Assembly (NCBI RefSeq): GCF_017884005.1
Contig: NZ_QFAY01000007.1
Location: 40,824 to 104,823, forward strand
Origin: Streptococcus panodentis
GTDB taxonomy: Bacteria > Bacillota > Bacilli > Lactobacillales > Streptococcaceae
Length of the DNA stretch: 64,000 nt
Reading direction: 5' to 3'
Shown one piece after another: positions 20,059-29,017 of this stretch; position 1 is the first letter of the stretch; every line of letters begins with the position of its first letter. The notes beneath the pieces were generated by a model. That model searched no databases and was not told where the DNA came from. It worked only from the letters and a program-made list of their open reading frames with translations. A program made the translations under genes and the position numbers.

Positions 20059-20397
20059 TCACAGTCCCAAAAGCTGGGCAGCCAGCCGCAGCAAGGCCAC
20101 AAGTACCACGCCAAACAGGACCGTTCCAATCAGATTTTTATATCTAAATGCCACATAGGCTGTAGGAAAGACTGCCAGCAAATCCAGCCATTTGAAAACA
20201 GGAAAATGACCGGTCTGCGTCTGGGTTACGCTGGAGAGGATGAGAGCAAAGATAATGGAAACCGGCAGATATTTGAGAAAGCGCTCGGCCAAGGGGGGCA
20301 GACCCTTGTACTTGACCAAGATAAAGGGCAGAACCCGCGGAATCCAAGTCACCAGGGCTGAGCAAAGAATAGCCAGCAAAATATAGTTACTTATCAT
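20059..20397 (-). CDS. azlD: Branched-chain amino acid exporter, small subunit (AzlD)
   Basis: 112 residues with four predicted helices and the AzlD features TWIPRVLPFILV near residue 17 and LPPLAERFLKYLPVSIIFALI near residue 33. AzlC and AzlD form a two-component exporter of branched-chain amino acids and some analogues. Overlaps the end of azlC by 11 bases. Confidence 0.92.
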   Translation of the reverse strand: MISNYILLAILCSALVTWIPRVLPFILVKYKGLPPLAERFLKYLPVSIIFALILSSVTQTQTGHFPVFKWLDLLAVFPTAYVAFRYKNLIGTVLFGVVLVALLRLAAQLLGL

Positions 20398-21082
20398 CTA
20401 ACAGCACCCCCACCGTACAGCCCAGCAAGGTCGCAAAGAGGACCGCCAGCGAATGTTGAACCAGCATGGCGAGAAGCAGATAGGCCAGACCCACTACGCT
20501 CAAGACCAAAAACAGCTTGTTCATCCTGACCCGGCGCAGCATCAGTGCAAACTGGGAAGAAAAAATCCCGATAAACATGGCTACCAGAGCAAAGTCCAGA
20601 CCAAAGCTTTCCGGATTGGGCAGGAGGCCGCCTAAGGCCGTCCCTGCAACAGTCCCTAAAAACCAGGCCGCATAGCTGAGCAGATTATTACCCTGCATCC
20701 AAGAAGCGCTAATCAGCTCCGTATGCAGCTGCTCCCCCATCAGCACCCCATAAGTCTCATCAGTCAGCAGGCTGCCAATGGCTATATTCTCTCCCAGACT
20801 GGACTTGCGAAAAAAAGTCGATGCATGCAGGCAGAGCAGCAAATGGCGGATATTAATCAGAAAGACCGTCAGAGCAATGGCCAAAACCGGCGCCTGCAGA
20901 GCAATCATCCCAATCATAGCAAACTGAGCACTGCCTGCATAAACCAAGAGGCTCATCAGCGCCATTTCAAAAAGATTCATGTAGGGTGCCGCCATAATGC
21001 CGCAGGCCAGGCCGATACTGATATAGCCCAGAGCCGTCGGCACAGCAGCCTGAGCCCCCTGCTTAAATGTTTGTCCGCGCAT
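20387..21082 (-). CDS. azlC: Branched-chain amino acid exporter, large subunit (AzlC)
   Basis: 231 residues with about seven membrane helices. The family motifs GYISIGLACGIMA near residue 19, VYAGSAQFAMIGM near residue 47 and NIRHLLLCLHAS near residue 76 are present. It begins 10 bases after the tsaD stop, with AAAGGGGA before its ATG, so it may be transcribed from the tsaB operon. Confidence 0.93.
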   Translation of the reverse strand: MRGQTFKQGAQAAVPTALGYISIGLACGIMAAPYMNLFEMALMSLLVYAGSAQFAMIGMIALQAPVLAIALTVFLINIRHLLLCLHASTFFRKSSLGENIAIGSLLTDETYGVLMGEQLHTELISASWMQGNNLLSYAAWFLGTVAGTALGGLLPNPESFGLDFALVAMFIGIFSSQFALMLRRVRMNKLFLVLSVVGLAYLLLAMLVQHSLAVLFATLLGCTVGVLLDDK

Positions 21083-21091
21083 AATTCCCCT

Positions 21092-22102
21092 TTATTCTAG
21101 CGTATCAAAGGCCAGGCTGGGCTTGGCATTTAGGTCCAGTCCGGCAAATTGTTTCCTGTTCCACTCGCTGACGCTGGCATAGGCAATCATCCCAGCATTG
21201 TCACCGCAAAGGCGCAGAGGCGGAATGATCACCTTAACATCCTGAATCTCAGCTGCCAAGCGTTCTCTCAGGCCTTGATTGGCCGCAACACCGCCCGCCA
21301 CGACCAGGGTCTTGACTGGATATTTTTCCAGCGCTTTCTTAGTCTTGGCCATGAGAATATCCATGACCGCCGCCTGAAAACTGGCAGCCAGATCCGCCTT
21401 GGACAGGGTTTCGCCTCGCTGCTCAGCATTGTGATAGAGATTGATGAAGGCTGATTTCAGTCCGGAAAAGGAGAATTCCAGATTATCTTCCTTAATCATC
21501 GCCCGCGGAAAATCGTAGACATCCTGTCCTTGATGAGCCAGCTGATCAATCTCCCGGCCAGCTGGATAGGCAAGCCCCATGACCCGGCCGACCTTGTCAT
21601 AGGCCTCCCCGACTGCATCATCGCGGGTTTCGCCGACAATCTTGTAATCACCGGCTTGGCTGACATAGACCAGCTCGGTATGACCGCCGCTGACCAGAAG
21701 GGCCAGAAGCGGAAACTCCAGCTCCTCCACAGACTGGGCTGCCATGAGATGGCCGGCCATGTGATTGACTGGGATGAGCGGCAGACCGTGGGCCCAGGCG
21801 AAAGCCTTGGCTGCAGCCAGTCCCACCAAGAGAGCGCCGACCAGACCCGGGCCGTAGGTCACGGCCACAGCCGTCACATCCTGCTCCCTGATGCCCGCTT
21901 CCTGCAGGGCCTCCTCGATACAGACCGTCAGCACCTCCACATGGTGGCGGCTGGCCACTTCCGGCACCACTCCGCCAAAGCGCCTGTGGCTCTCTATCTG
22001 GCTGGCAATGACATTGCTGAGGAGCTCCTTTTCATTCTTCAGAACCGCCACGCTGGTCTCATCGCAGGAGGTCTCAAAAGCTAAAATATATCTATCTTTC
22101 AT
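21092..22102 (-). CDS. tsaD: tRNA N6-threonylcarbamoyladenosine transferase TsaD
   Basis: 336 residues of the ASKHA/Kae1 family. Motifs: [16 protein letters not shown] at the N-terminus, [15 protein letters not shown] near residue 45, [11 protein letters not shown] near residue 87, the metal-binding NHMAGHLMA near residue 109, [10 protein letters not shown] near residue 134 and [13 protein letters not shown] near residue 268. With TsaB, TsaC/Sua5 and TsaE it makes t6A37 in ANN-decoding tRNAs. Overlaps rimI by 11 bases. Confidence 0.97.
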   Translation of the reverse strand: MKDRYILAFETSCDETSVAVLKNEKELLSNVIASQIESHRRFGGVVPEVASRHHVEVLTVCIEEALQEAGIREQDVTAVAVTYGPGLVGALLVGLAAAKAFAWAHGLPLIPVNHMAGHLMAAQSVEELEFPLLALLVSGGHTELVYVSQAGDYKIVGETRDDAVGEAYDKVGRVMGLAYPAGREIDQLAHQGQDVYDFPRAMIKEDNLEFSFSGLKSAFINLYHNAEQRGETLSKADLAASFQAAVMDILMAKTKKALEKYPVKTLVVAGGVAANQGLRERLAAEIQDVKVIIPPLRLCGDNAGMIAYASVSEWNRKQFAGLDLNAKPSLAFDTLE

Positions 22103-22544
22103 GGCTTTCCCTTTTCATGACAATCGCATCTTCTGCCGGCGCATGGTAGTAGCCCTTGCGCCGAGCGATTTCCTTAAATTTCTCCTTTTTGTAAAATAGC
22201 AGAGCTGGGCAGTTGGACTCCCTCACCTCAAGGAAAATATCCCTGTCAGCCGGCAGATTCTCAAAGAGGGCCGTAGCAATTTTCCGACCCTGATAGGCCT
22301 GTCTGACAGCTATCTGCAGGACTTCGGCCTCAAAGGCCGTGACTTGCAGCGCTAAAAATCCGATAACCGCCCCCGCCTCCTCTGCCAGAAAATACAGAGC
22401 CGTTTCTGCGCACAAATCCTTTTCCAGCTGCTCCGCTGACCAAGGGCTGACCTGATAGACATCGGACAAGATCTGATAAAGGCTTGCTGCCAACTCCGCT
22501 CTTTCCGCAGCAGAACCGCCCTCCCATTGCCTGATTTCCGTCAT
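22092..22544 (-). CDS. rimI: GNAT acetyltransferase RimI-like
   Basis: 150 residues. The GNAT acetyl-CoA loop is [21 protein letters not shown] near residues 75-95, followed by [20 protein letters not shown], the typical RimI segment. RimI acetylates the N-terminal alanine of ribosomal protein S18 in other bacteria and is commonly between tsaB and tsaD, as here. Overlaps both neighbours (4 and 11 bases). Confidence 0.92.
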   Translation of the reverse strand: MTEIRQWEGGSAAERAELAASLYQILSDVYQVSPWSAEQLEKDLCAETALYFLAEEAGAVIGFLALQVTAFEAEVLQIAVRQAYQGRKIATALFENLPADRDIFLEVRESNCPALLFYKKEKFKEIARRKGYYHAPAEDAIVMKRESHER

Positions 22545-23227
22545 AGGCGCTTGATGTAGGAATCCTTGGCTGCTTCGTGCGTTTTCAGCCAGTTTTCCTC
22601 AGCCTCTACCCGCTTGAGATAGTTAGGAACAAAGTCATGGACAGACTGGGCCGGCAGCTGCAGACTCAGGCGCCCGATGGCAGCTGCATCCGGCAGAGTT
22701 GGACAGATGACAGCCTGAGGCAGCTGCTCTCTGATCTGCTCCGCAAAGGCAGCCGTTTCCCCGACAAAGGTCACCGGCTGATCCGCAGCGCCAGCTATTG
22801 CCAAAACCTCCGCAAAAGGCAGATGGCCCTCTGGCCGTACCGCCTGTCCAGACTGATAAAAGCCGGCATAGACATTGTTGCGGCGCGCATCCATGATGGG
22901 AACGGCCAGTCCCGCTGTACTCTCTGGCACCAAGGCCAAAAGGCTGGAGACCCCGACCAGCTCAATCTGGAGCGTATGAGCCAGCGTCTTGGCTGTCGCC
23001 ACCGCAATTCTCAGACCTGTGTAGCTTCCTGGCCCCTGAGCAACTACGATACGATCCAAATCCGTCGGCTTCATGTCCAGACTATTCATCAGAAAATCAA
23101 TAGCCGGCATCAGGGTAATGCTGTGGTTTTTCTTTATATTTAAAGTCATCTGCGCCAGCAAGGTCTCGTCCTCTAAAATCGCGAGCGTCAGCGCCTTACT
23201 TGACGTATCAAAAGCTGCAATCTTCAT
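22541..23227 (-). CDS. tsaB: t6A biosynthesis protein TsaB
   Basis: 228 residues, ASKHA fold without the metal site of TsaD. Motifs: IAAFDTSSKALTLAIL at the N-terminus, KNHSITLMPAIDFLM near residue 33, and VVAQGPGSYTGLRIAVATAKTL near residue 61. It forms the heterodimer with TsaD needed for t6A synthesis. Starts 10 bases after the marR stop. Confidence 0.96.
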   Translation of the reverse strand: MKIAAFDTSSKALTLAILEDETLLAQMTLNIKKNHSITLMPAIDFLMNSLDMKPTDLDRIVVAQGPGSYTGLRIAVATAKTLAHTLQIELVGVSSLLALVPESTAGLAVPIMDARRNNVYAGFYQSGQAVRPEGHLPFAEVLAIAGAADQPVTFVGETAAFAEQIREQLPQAVICPTLPDAAAIGRLSLQLPAQSVHDFVPNYLKRVEAEENWLKTHEAAKDSYIKRL

Positions 23228-23236
23228 GCTTATCCT

Positions 23237-23701
23237 CTATTTTTCCTCTTGCCGCCAAAGTGAGCGGCGTTTTAATTTGTCTTCGTAGAAACTATCTACC
23301 AAAAATTCCTCTAAAATCTGGCTAAAAGCCTCCAAATTAGGCACTTGCTGCGCCAAGTATTTTCCAAAAATCGCTTCTTGCTCAGCAATCTTGGGCAGCA
23401 AATCCGCTCCAGCAGCAGTCAAGCTCAAGCGAGAACTGCGCTTGTCCTTGCTAGAAATTTCCTTCTTGACCAAGCCTTTTTTAATCAAAGCCTGCACCAA
23501 GCGACTAGGGCTTTTTTCCTCACAAATCAGGGATTCCCCCAAGCCCTTGAGAGACAGCGGAGCATGTTCGCCCAAAACGAGCAAGACCTCGCTTTGATTG
23601 GGCGTAATTCCCAAAGGCTCTAGCAACTTCCCATATTCTCTCGTCGCTAAGCTCTCTGCACTTCTAAACAAATAGCCAAATCGAATTCCTTCTGCTACCA
23701 C
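23237..23701 (-). CDS. MarR family transcriptional regulator
   Basis: 154 residues with a winged helix: LGITPNQSEVLLVLGEHAPLS, LICEEKSPSRLVQALIKKGLV (recognition helix) and ISSKDKRSSRLSLTAAG (wing). The start is a GTG with GAAAGGAG six to seven bases upstream. It diverges from the dehydrogenase gene at 23834, whose promoter carries a long palindrome, so it probably controls that gene and possibly itself. On the other side it leads into tsaB with a 10-base gap, so the housekeeping tsaB-rimI-tsaD genes may lie on its transcript. Confidence 0.88.
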   Translation of the reverse strand: MVAEGIRFGYLFRSAESLATREYGKLLEPLGITPNQSEVLLVLGEHAPLSLKGLGESLICEEKSPSRLVQALIKKGLVKKEISSKDKRSSRLSLTAAGADLLPKIAEQEAIFGKYLAQQVPNLEAFSQILEEFLVDSFYEDKLKRRSLWRQEEK

Positions 23702-23758
23702 GCTGCTCTCCTTTCAAAAATCACTTCTATACTATTTTACACTAGATTAGGTAAATTG

Positions 23759-23787
23759 TTGACAATTTTAGTTAAAAAATATAAAAT
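23759..23787 (+). promoter_or_regulatory. Promoter of the dehydrogenase gene
   Basis: A consensus TTGACA at 23759-23764, a 17-base spacer and TAAAAT at 23782-23787. The -35 lies in the small dyad AATTGT-TG-ACAATT. The expected transcription start falls in the palindrome at 23791-23814. Confidence 0.88.
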
Positions 23788-23790
23788 CTT

Positions 23791-23814
23791 AAATAGATGA
23801 TATATCATCTATTT
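23791..23814. promoter_or_regulatory. Perfect 24-base palindrome, likely MarR operator
   Basis: The arms AAATAGATGATA and TATCATCTATTT are exact reverse complements with no spacer. The site covers the transcription start expected from the promoter at 23759 and ends five bases before the AGGAGG of the dehydrogenase gene, ideal for repression. The neighbouring divergent MarR protein is the obvious candidate; that link is inference. Confidence 0.75.
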
Positions 23815-23833
23815 GCAAAAGGAGGAAAAACGG

Positions 23834-24886
23834 ATGACCCCAAACCCTACAAATCAAAAACCAGCTAGAACAATGACCCACGCTTTTGTGACTGGTGCGA
23901 CCGGTCTTTTAGGAAATAATCTCGTGCGTGCTCTGCTAAAAGAAAACATTCAAGTGACCGCTCTCGTTCGCTCCGAGGAAAAAGCGCGCAAACAATTTGC
24001 CGACCTGCCTATCCAGATTGTCAAGGGGGATATTTTAGAGCCCGAAAGCTATCGTGACTATCTAGCAGGCTGCGACAGCCTCTTTCATACCGCTGCTTTT
24101 TTCCGCGATAATTATAAAGGCGGCAAGCACTGGCAGGAGCTCTACGACACTAATATTATAGGCACAAATAACCTCCTAGAAGCTGCTTACGAGGCTGGTA
24201 TCCGCCAATTTGTCCATACTTCCTCCTGTGTCGTACTGGAAGGTGAGGCCAATCAGCTAATCGATGAAAGCATGTCTCGCTCAAAAGATACTCCTTTTGA
24301 TTACTATCGCAGCAAGATTTTGAGTGAAGAGGCCGTTCGTGATTTCTTGGACAAGCATTCAGATGTTTTCGGTTGCTTTATCTTGCCGAGTGTAATGTTG
24401 GGTCCTAGAGACCTTGGTCCGACCTCCAGTGGGCAGCTGATTATCAATTTTGTAGAGCAAAAACTTCCAGGTATCTTAAAGGCTAGCTATAATATGGTGG
24501 ATGCTAGAGATGTAGCAGATATTCATCTCCGCGCCATGAAATACGGACGCTCAAAGGAGCGCTATCTGGCAGTTGGACGGCAAGTGACCATGACAGAATT
24601 GTACCAAATACTGGAAAAAATCACTGGCGTTCCCGCCCCCAAGCGCAAGATCTCCCCTCTTTTCGTCAAAATCTATGCCCAAGCAAGTGAGCTCTACCAC
24701 CGGCTCACCAAAAAACCAATTTTGGTTACCAATGAGCTCGCTCATCTCATGGCCGAAGAATATCTCAAAAGTAATTTTAGCTTTGCCAAAACCGAGAGCG
24801 AGCTAGGCGGACAGCATCGCCCTCTCGAAGAAAGCTTAGCTGACGTGGTAGATTGGTACCGCAAGCACGGCTATTTCGCCAAATAA
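23834..24886 (+). CDS. NAD(P)-dependent epimerase/dehydratase family protein
   Basis: 350 residues, extended short-chain dehydrogenase. TGATGLLGNNLVRALL near residue 24 binds the dinucleotide. HTAAFF near residue 88, HTSSCVVLEG near residue 132 (catalytic Ser) and YYRSK near residue 156 (catalytic YxxxK) complete the site. It resembles dihydroflavonol-reductase-like proteins and a metabolite aldehyde or ketone is a likely substrate, not identifiable here. The ATG at 23834 has AGGAGG nine bases upstream; the longer frame adds seven codons over that site. Promoter and palindrome point to repression by the divergent MarR. Confidence 0.87.
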   Translation: MTPNPTNQKPARTMTHAFVTGATGLLGNNLVRALLKENIQVTALVRSEEKARKQFADLPIQIVKGDILEPESYRDYLAGCDSLFHTAAFFRDNYKGGKHWQELYDTNIIGTNNLLEAAYEAGIRQFVHTSSCVVLEGEANQLIDESMSRSKDTPFDYYRSKILSEEAVRDFLDKHSDVFGCFILPSVMLGPRDLGPTSSGQLIINFVEQKLPGILKASYNMVDARDVADIHLRAMKYGRSKERYLAVGRQVTMTELYQILEKITGVPAPKRKISPLFVKIYAQASELYHRLTKKPILVTNELAHLMAEEYLKSNFSFAKTESELGGQHRPLEESLADVVDWYRKHGYFAK

Positions 24887-24895
24887 GCAGCCCTC

Positions 24896-24937
24896 AAAAT
24901 CAAGTGACCAAATGTTCATCGCTTGATTTTTCTTTTT
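24896..24937 (+). terminator. Terminator of the dehydrogenase gene
   Basis: AAAATCAAGTGA pairs with TCGCTTGATTTT (one G-U pair) around an 11-base loop, followed by TCTTTTT. Confidence 0.88.
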
Positions 24938-25007
24938 GTCAAGCCGCTTTGGCTGAAAAACCGTCTCTGAAATTCACCGTCCCGACTTGCTTCCTAAGCT
25001 CATTCTA

Positions 25008-25016
25008 TGGTATAAT
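25008..25016 (+). promoter_or_regulatory. Extended -10 promoter of rpoY-rnjA
   Basis: TGG-TATAAT with a weak TTGCTT 18 bases upstream. It leaves a leader of about 210 bases before rpoY, which contains a 9-base-pair hairpin at 25075. Confidence 0.7.
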
Positions 25017-25074
25017 TACAATAATAATTAAACATCAGGTCAATTTCATTACGCTTACTTTTCCATAAGATACA

Positions 25075-25097
25075 AGGCTAAAACAGCATTTTAGCCT
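25075..25097 (+). other. Leader hairpin before rpoY
   Basis: AGGCTAAAA pairs with TTTTAGCCT around CAGCA, followed by TCTTCATTT. It could be a weak attenuator or an RNA stability element in the rpoY-rnjA leader; since rnjA encodes an RNase, feedback on this leader is conceivable but unproven. The rest of the 24938-25233 stretch shows no gene. Confidence 0.5.
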
Positions 25098-25233
25098 CTT
25101 CATTTGAGTAAGCCCTATCAGAAGTCACAGCAATCGCTCACTTTCCATTTATCATTTTTAATTTATCATGTGAAGAAATGCGCTAACGCTTGCCTTCTTT
25201 TATTTTTTAGACCTTATCACAGAAAGGAATCTT

Positions 25234-25464
25234 ATGATTTACAAAGTTTTTTATCAGGAAACCAAAGAACGCAGCCCGCGCCGGGAAAAGACCCGCTCCC
25301 TCTATCTGGAAGTGGATGCCGACAGTGAGCTTGCCGGCCGCATTCAGGCTCGCAAGCTAGTCGAAGAAAATACCCCTTATAACATTGAATTTATCGAGCT
25401 TTTGTCTGACAAACACTTAGACTATGAAAAAGAGTCAGGCACCTTTGAATTAACGGAGTTCTAA
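25234..25464 (+). CDS. rpoY: RNA polymerase epsilon subunit
   Basis: 76-residue protein of the DUF1447/RpoY family: [20 protein letters not shown] at the start and [18 protein letters not shown] near residue 49. This small subunit binds the core RNA polymerase of Firmicutes. It is regularly found directly before rnjA; the gap here is three bases. Confidence 0.95.
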   Translation: MIYKVFYQETKERSPRREKTRSLYLEVDADSELAGRIQARKLVEENTPYNIEFIELLSDKHLDYEKESGTFELTEF

Positions 25465-25467
25465 CCC

Positions 25468-27153
25468 ATGGCATATACCTTAAAACCCGAAGAAGTTGGC
25501 GTTTTTGCGATTGGTGGGTTAGGCGAAATCGGAAAAAACACTTACGGCATTGAGTATCAGGATGAGATTATCATCGTTGATGCCGGAATTAAATTCCCAG
25601 AAGACGACCTGCTGGGCATTGACTATGTCATTCCCGACTACTCTTATATCGTAGAAAATATAGACCGCATCAAGGCGGTGCTCATCACCCACGGCCACGA
25701 GGACCACATCGGCGGCATTCCTTTCCTGCTCAAGCAGGCCAATGTCCCTATCTATGCCGGCCCGCTGGCACTGGCCCTCATTCGCGGCAAGCTGGAAGAG
25801 CACGGTCTCCTGCGCGATGCCAAACTCTATGAAATCAATCAAAATACTGAACTGACCTTTAAAAATCTAAAGGCGACCTTTTTCCGGACCACCCACTCCA
25901 TTCCGGAACCGCTGGGGATTGTCATCCATACCCCTCAGGGCAAGATTGTCTGTACCGGCGACTTTAAGTTTGACTTTACTCCGGTTGGTGAGCCGGCGGA
26001 TCTGCACCGCATGGCCGCTCTGGGCGAGGAAGGCGTTCTCTGTCTCCTATCTGACTCGACCAATGCTGAAGTACCGACCTTTACCAATTCCGAAAAAGTG
26101 GTCGGCCAGTCCATTATGAAGATTATCGAAGGCATTCACGGACGGATTATCTTTGCCTCCTTTGCCTCCAATATCTTCCGCCTCCAGCAGGCAGCTGAAG
26201 CAGCCGTTAAAACCGGCCGCAAAATTGCTGTCTTTGGCCGCTCCATGGAAAAAGCCATGGTCAACGGAATCGAGCTGGGCTACATCAAGGTCCCTAAAGA
26301 TACCTTTATCGAGCCAAATGAGCTCAAGGATTATCCTGCGGGCGAAGTCTTGATCCTGTGTACCGGAAGCCAGGGCGAGCCGATGGCAGCCCTGTCCCGC
26401 ATTGCCAATGGGACCCACCGCCAGGTTCAGCTGCAGCCGGGAGATACCGTCATTTTCTCTTCCAGCCCTATTCCTGGCAATACGACCAGCGTCAATAAGC
26501 TGATCAATACCATCTCAGAGGCTGGCGTCGATGTCATCCACGGCAAGATTAACAACATCCACACCTCCGGTCACGGCGGCCAGCAGGAGCAAAAACTCAT
26601 GCTCCGTCTAATCAAACCCAAATACTTCATGCCCGTCCATGGAGAATACCGCATGCAGAAGGTCCATGCCGGCTTGGCTGTTGATACCGGAGTTCCTAAA
26701 GACAATATCTTTATCATGAGCAACGGTGATGTACTGGCACTGACTGCCAATTCGGCCCGCATTGCCGGCAGCTTCAACGCCCAGGACATTTATGTCGACG
26801 GCAACCGTATCGGCGAAATCGGGGCTGCTGTCCTGCGCGACCGCAAGGACCTGTCAGAGGACGGGGTCGTGCTGGCTGTTGCAACCGTAGACTTCAAGTC
26901 CAAGATGATTCTGGCCGGTCCAGACATCCTCAGCCGCGGCTTTATCTACATGCGCGAGTCCGGAGACCTCATTCGCCAGAGCCAGCGCCTGCTTTTCAAT
27001 GCCATCCGCATTGCCCTCAAGAACAAGGATGCCAGCATCCAGTCCGTCAACGGCGCCATCGTCAACGCCCTGCGGCCTTTCCTCTACGAAAGTACCGAGC
27101 GCGAACCGATTATCATTCCGATGATTCTGACACCGGATGCAGAAAATGAATAA
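25468..27153 (+). CDS. rnjA: Ribonuclease J1
   Basis: 561 residues. Metallo-beta-lactamase/beta-CASP RNase with 5'-3' exonuclease and endonuclease activity. Motif 2 is [10 protein letters not shown] near residue 72, motif 3 [11 protein letters not shown] near residue 140, motif 4 [11 protein letters not shown] near residue 159, with beta-CASP motifs [15 protein letters not shown] and CTGSQGEP, and [11 protein letters not shown] and [10 protein letters not shown] further on. Full length. Cotranscribed with rpoY and closed by a strong terminator. Confidence 0.97.
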   Translation: MAYTLKPEEVGVFAIGGLGEIGKNTYGIEYQDEIIIVDAGIKFPEDDLLGIDYVIPDYSYIVENIDRIKAVLITHGHEDHIGGIPFLLKQANVPIYAGPLALALIRGKLEEHGLLRDAKLYEINQNTELTFKNLKATFFRTTHSIPEPLGIVIHTPQGKIVCTGDFKFDFTPVGEPADLHRMAALGEEGVLCLLSDSTNAEVPTFTNSEKVVGQSIMKIIEGIHGRIIFASFASNIFRLQQAAEAAVKTGRKIAVFGRSMEKAMVNGIELGYIKVPKDTFIEPNELKDYPAGEVLILCTGSQGEPMAALSRIANGTHRQVQLQPGDTVIFSSSPIPGNTTSVNKLINTISEAGVDVIHGKINNIHTSGHGGQQEQKLMLRLIKPKYFMPVHGEYRMQKVHAGLAVDTGVPKDNIFIMSNGDVLALTANSARIAGSFNAQDIYVDGNRIGEIGAAVLRDRKDLSEDGVVLAVATVDFKSKMILAGPDILSRGFIYMRESGDLIRQSQRLLFNAIRIALKNKDASIQSVNGAIVNALRPFLYESTEREPIIIPMILTPDAENE

Positions 27154-27156
27154 AAT

Positions 27157-27195
27157 AAATAAGCTTTGCCCAGCGGCAGAGCTTATTTGTTTTGC
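27157..27195. terminator. Terminator after rnjA
   Basis: A 14-base stem, AAATAAGCTTTGCC paired with GGCAGAGCTTATTT with one G-U pair, ends in TGTTTTG. It reaches into the last codons of the convergent alkD-like gene and may serve both. Confidence 0.85.
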
Positions 27196-27929
27196 TTATT
27201 CTTGGTTCGAGAGCCATGTTTGATAATCCAGGCACAGGCTGCACTGACTTCTTCCTTCTGCCAACTGCTGATAATCTCTTCAAATTTATCCTCATCTTCC
27301 TTGTATAAATCATTGAGATTATTGGCCACGCTTTTTTGAATGGTCTTATCTGCTTCATCCTTCAAATTCGTCAAAATAGTCTTAAAGGTTTCAAAATATT
27401 CTAACACAATCGTTAGTTTTTTTGCCCAAGGCAGCCGGATGCGCATACACTCACTGGCCAAACGCCGAACCCGCTTATTCTCATCCTTGCTCCAGTCCAG
27501 CAGCAAAGCCATCGTCTCACTAGGGAAATTGGCCAAAAGCGGCCGCATGGAAAATTCTCCTGTAAAGCGTTTGGTCAATTCTTTGCAGAAGGCTGCACTT
27601 GCTTCAAAATCCTGTCCGCCGAATAACTCCACATATTTACCAATCGGCCACAGCCAGTAGCCTTCAGAAAACATGCCTAAACTCCCCTCAAGTTCCGCTC
27701 CTAAAATCTCTTCAAAAACTACTAAAGACTCCGGATAAGACAGAGGCAAGGATTTTTTGATACTGGACGCCAGCAGCTCCTGTCGCTGACCAAATTCCAA
27801 AGCTTCCAACTGGTCCTTTACCAAATCCAGAAACCTCTGTTGGTCAAAAGCAGCAGTTGCCTTCTGAATTTTTTGAGACAATTCCTCAGCATAAGCCAAA
27901 TCATAGTAATCCTTTATTTTCTTAGCCAT
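27183..27929 (-). CDS. AlkD-like DNA alkylation repair (HEAT repeat) protein
   Basis: 248 residues, all helical. KDENKRVRRLASECMRIRLPW near residue 150 and KTIQKSVANNLNDLYKEDEDKF near residue 196 are typical of the AlkC/AlkD HEAT-repeat glycosylases, which excise alkylated bases. The ATG at 27929 was chosen over a TTG three codons upstream that would be too close to the ribosome site. It overlaps the tetR stop by eight bases and closes the VOC-tetR-alkD operon. Confidence 0.82.
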   Translation of the reverse strand: MAKKIKDYYDLAYAEELSQKIQKATAAFDQQRFLDLVKDQLEALEFGQRQELLASSIKKSLPLSYPESLVVFEEILGAELEGSLGMFSEGYWLWPIGKYVELFGGQDFEASAAFCKELTKRFTGEFSMRPLLANFPSETMALLLDWSKDENKRVRRLASECMRIRLPWAKKLTIVLEYFETFKTILTNLKDEADKTIQKSVANNLNDLYKEDEDKFEEIISSWQKEEVSAACAWIIKHGSRTKNKQNK

Positions 27930-28506
27930 GTTTCCCAAATCCTCTCAGAAGACTCTCCACAGCCAGACGCAGGTTTGCCTCCTGTATATTTTTCTGTGCA
28001 GCTAGATATAGGGCAAGGTCGTTTAGAGCACCTGAAATCATATGCGCCATTACATCAAGATCAAGTGAAATTATCTTGTCTTCTTTTTGCAGAAACTCCA
28101 ACTGTTCCTTGAGATGATACAAAGAATTTTCTGCATCCTGGCCTCGCCATTCTTCCCACTCAACAACATTTGGACCGTCAGTCAGCAGAATTCGCCTGTT
28201 TTCTTTCCGATTTGCAAAAAGCACAAATGCTAAACAGCCTTCGGTCAACTGCTGCCAAGTGTCACTAACCTTTAAAGCGCTGGCTTCAACATGCTGTCCA
28301 AGTTCAGACTGCACCTCTTCTAAAACAGCTAGAAACAGAGCTTTTTTATTTTTAAAATGATGATACAAGGCCCCTCTCGTCATTCCCAGCTCTTCGACAA
28401 TTTCCTCTAAAGATGTGTCTGTATAACCCTTGTTTGAAAATTTTTTCCGGGCCAGTTTTAAAATCTTTCTGATAGTTTCTTGTGAAGCTAGCTGCTTTTT
28501 ATTCAT
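27922..28506 (-). CDS. TetR family transcriptional regulator
   Basis: 194 residues from the ATG at 28506, which has GGGAGGAG five bases upstream. The TetR helix-turn-helix spans residues 10-55: SQETIRKILKLARKKFSNKGY then SLEEIVEELGMTRGALYHHFKNK. The C-terminal ligand-binding part (residues 60-194) contains DGPNVVEWEEWR and is not assignable to a ligand. It lies inside the operon with a VOC protein before and an alkylation repair protein after, and probably represses that operon through the dyad at 28947-28963. Confidence 0.9.
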   Translation of the reverse strand: MNKKQLASQETIRKILKLARKKFSNKGYTDTSLEEIVEELGMTRGALYHHFKNKKALFLAVLEEVQSELGQHVEASALKVSDTWQQLTEGCLAFVLFANRKENRRILLTDGPNVVEWEEWRGQDAENSLYHLKEQLEFLQKEDKIISLDLDVMAHMISGALNDLALYLAAQKNIQEANLRLAVESLLRGFGKHG

Positions 28507-28918
28507 CTTCTCCTCCCAGATAATTCGCCACAAAATCTTCACTCGGCGGAATCACTTGGATAATATCTACTAAAATAGAACCCGGCGCTTCCACAATGAA
28601 ATGGCGCTGACCAAAATCTTCACTCTTAATGGGAAGAAGGAACTCCATTTCTTCTTGCTGACGCAATTCTTCATAAAGACAATCCACATTGTCAACTTCG
28701 ATATTGATGATTAGGCCACTCGCCTTAGACTGGTAGGCTTGTGGCACTGTCCCATGCTTACTATCAATAAAAGCAAGCTCAAAATCACTCTCGATATTCT
28801 TTAAACTAATATACCAATCCGAACGGAAAGTTTCCCGAAATTGAAAATTTTCTATAAAAAAGTTGGCTGTAGCCTCAAGATTTTCACACATCAAAACTGG
28901 ATATAAACTCGTTATCAT
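28499..28918 (-). CDS. VOC (glyoxalase/bleomycin-resistance fold) protein
   Basis: 139 residues from the ATG at 28918 (AAAGGAG five bases upstream); the frame extends 59 codons upstream through the promoter, which argues against the longer form. It starts MITSLYPVLMCENLEATANFF and has SGLIINIEVDNVDCLYEEL near residue 73 and HFIVEAPGSILVDIIQ near residue 108, the paired beta-alpha-beta units of the VOC superfamily. Likely binds or modifies a small toxic compound; the ligand is unknown. First gene of the operon. Confidence 0.85.
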   Translation of the reverse strand: MITSLYPVLMCENLEATANFFIENFQFRETFRSDWYISLKNIESDFELAFIDSKHGTVPQAYQSKASGLIINIEVDNVDCLYEELRQQEEMEFLLPIKSEDFGQRHFIVEAPGSILVDIIQVIPPSEDFVANYLGGEDE

Positions 28919-28940
28919 TTTTTCTCCTTTTCTATATTTA

Positions 28941-28969
28941 ATTATAACATACATTCTGTATGTATGCAA
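28941..28969 (-). promoter_or_regulatory. Promoter and TetR operator of the VOC-tetR-alkD operon
   Basis: Minus strand: TTGCAT (28964-28969), 17-base spacer, TATAAT (28941-28946). The spacer is itself a perfect dyad, ACATAC-N5-GTATGT (28947-28963), so a bound dimer would occlude both promoter boxes. The half-site resembles those of other TetR-family repressors. Confidence 0.88.
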
Positions 28970-29017
28970 TGATAGTTTATAACAGGGGACTCGAAATCCC
29001 CTGTTATTCGCTAGACT

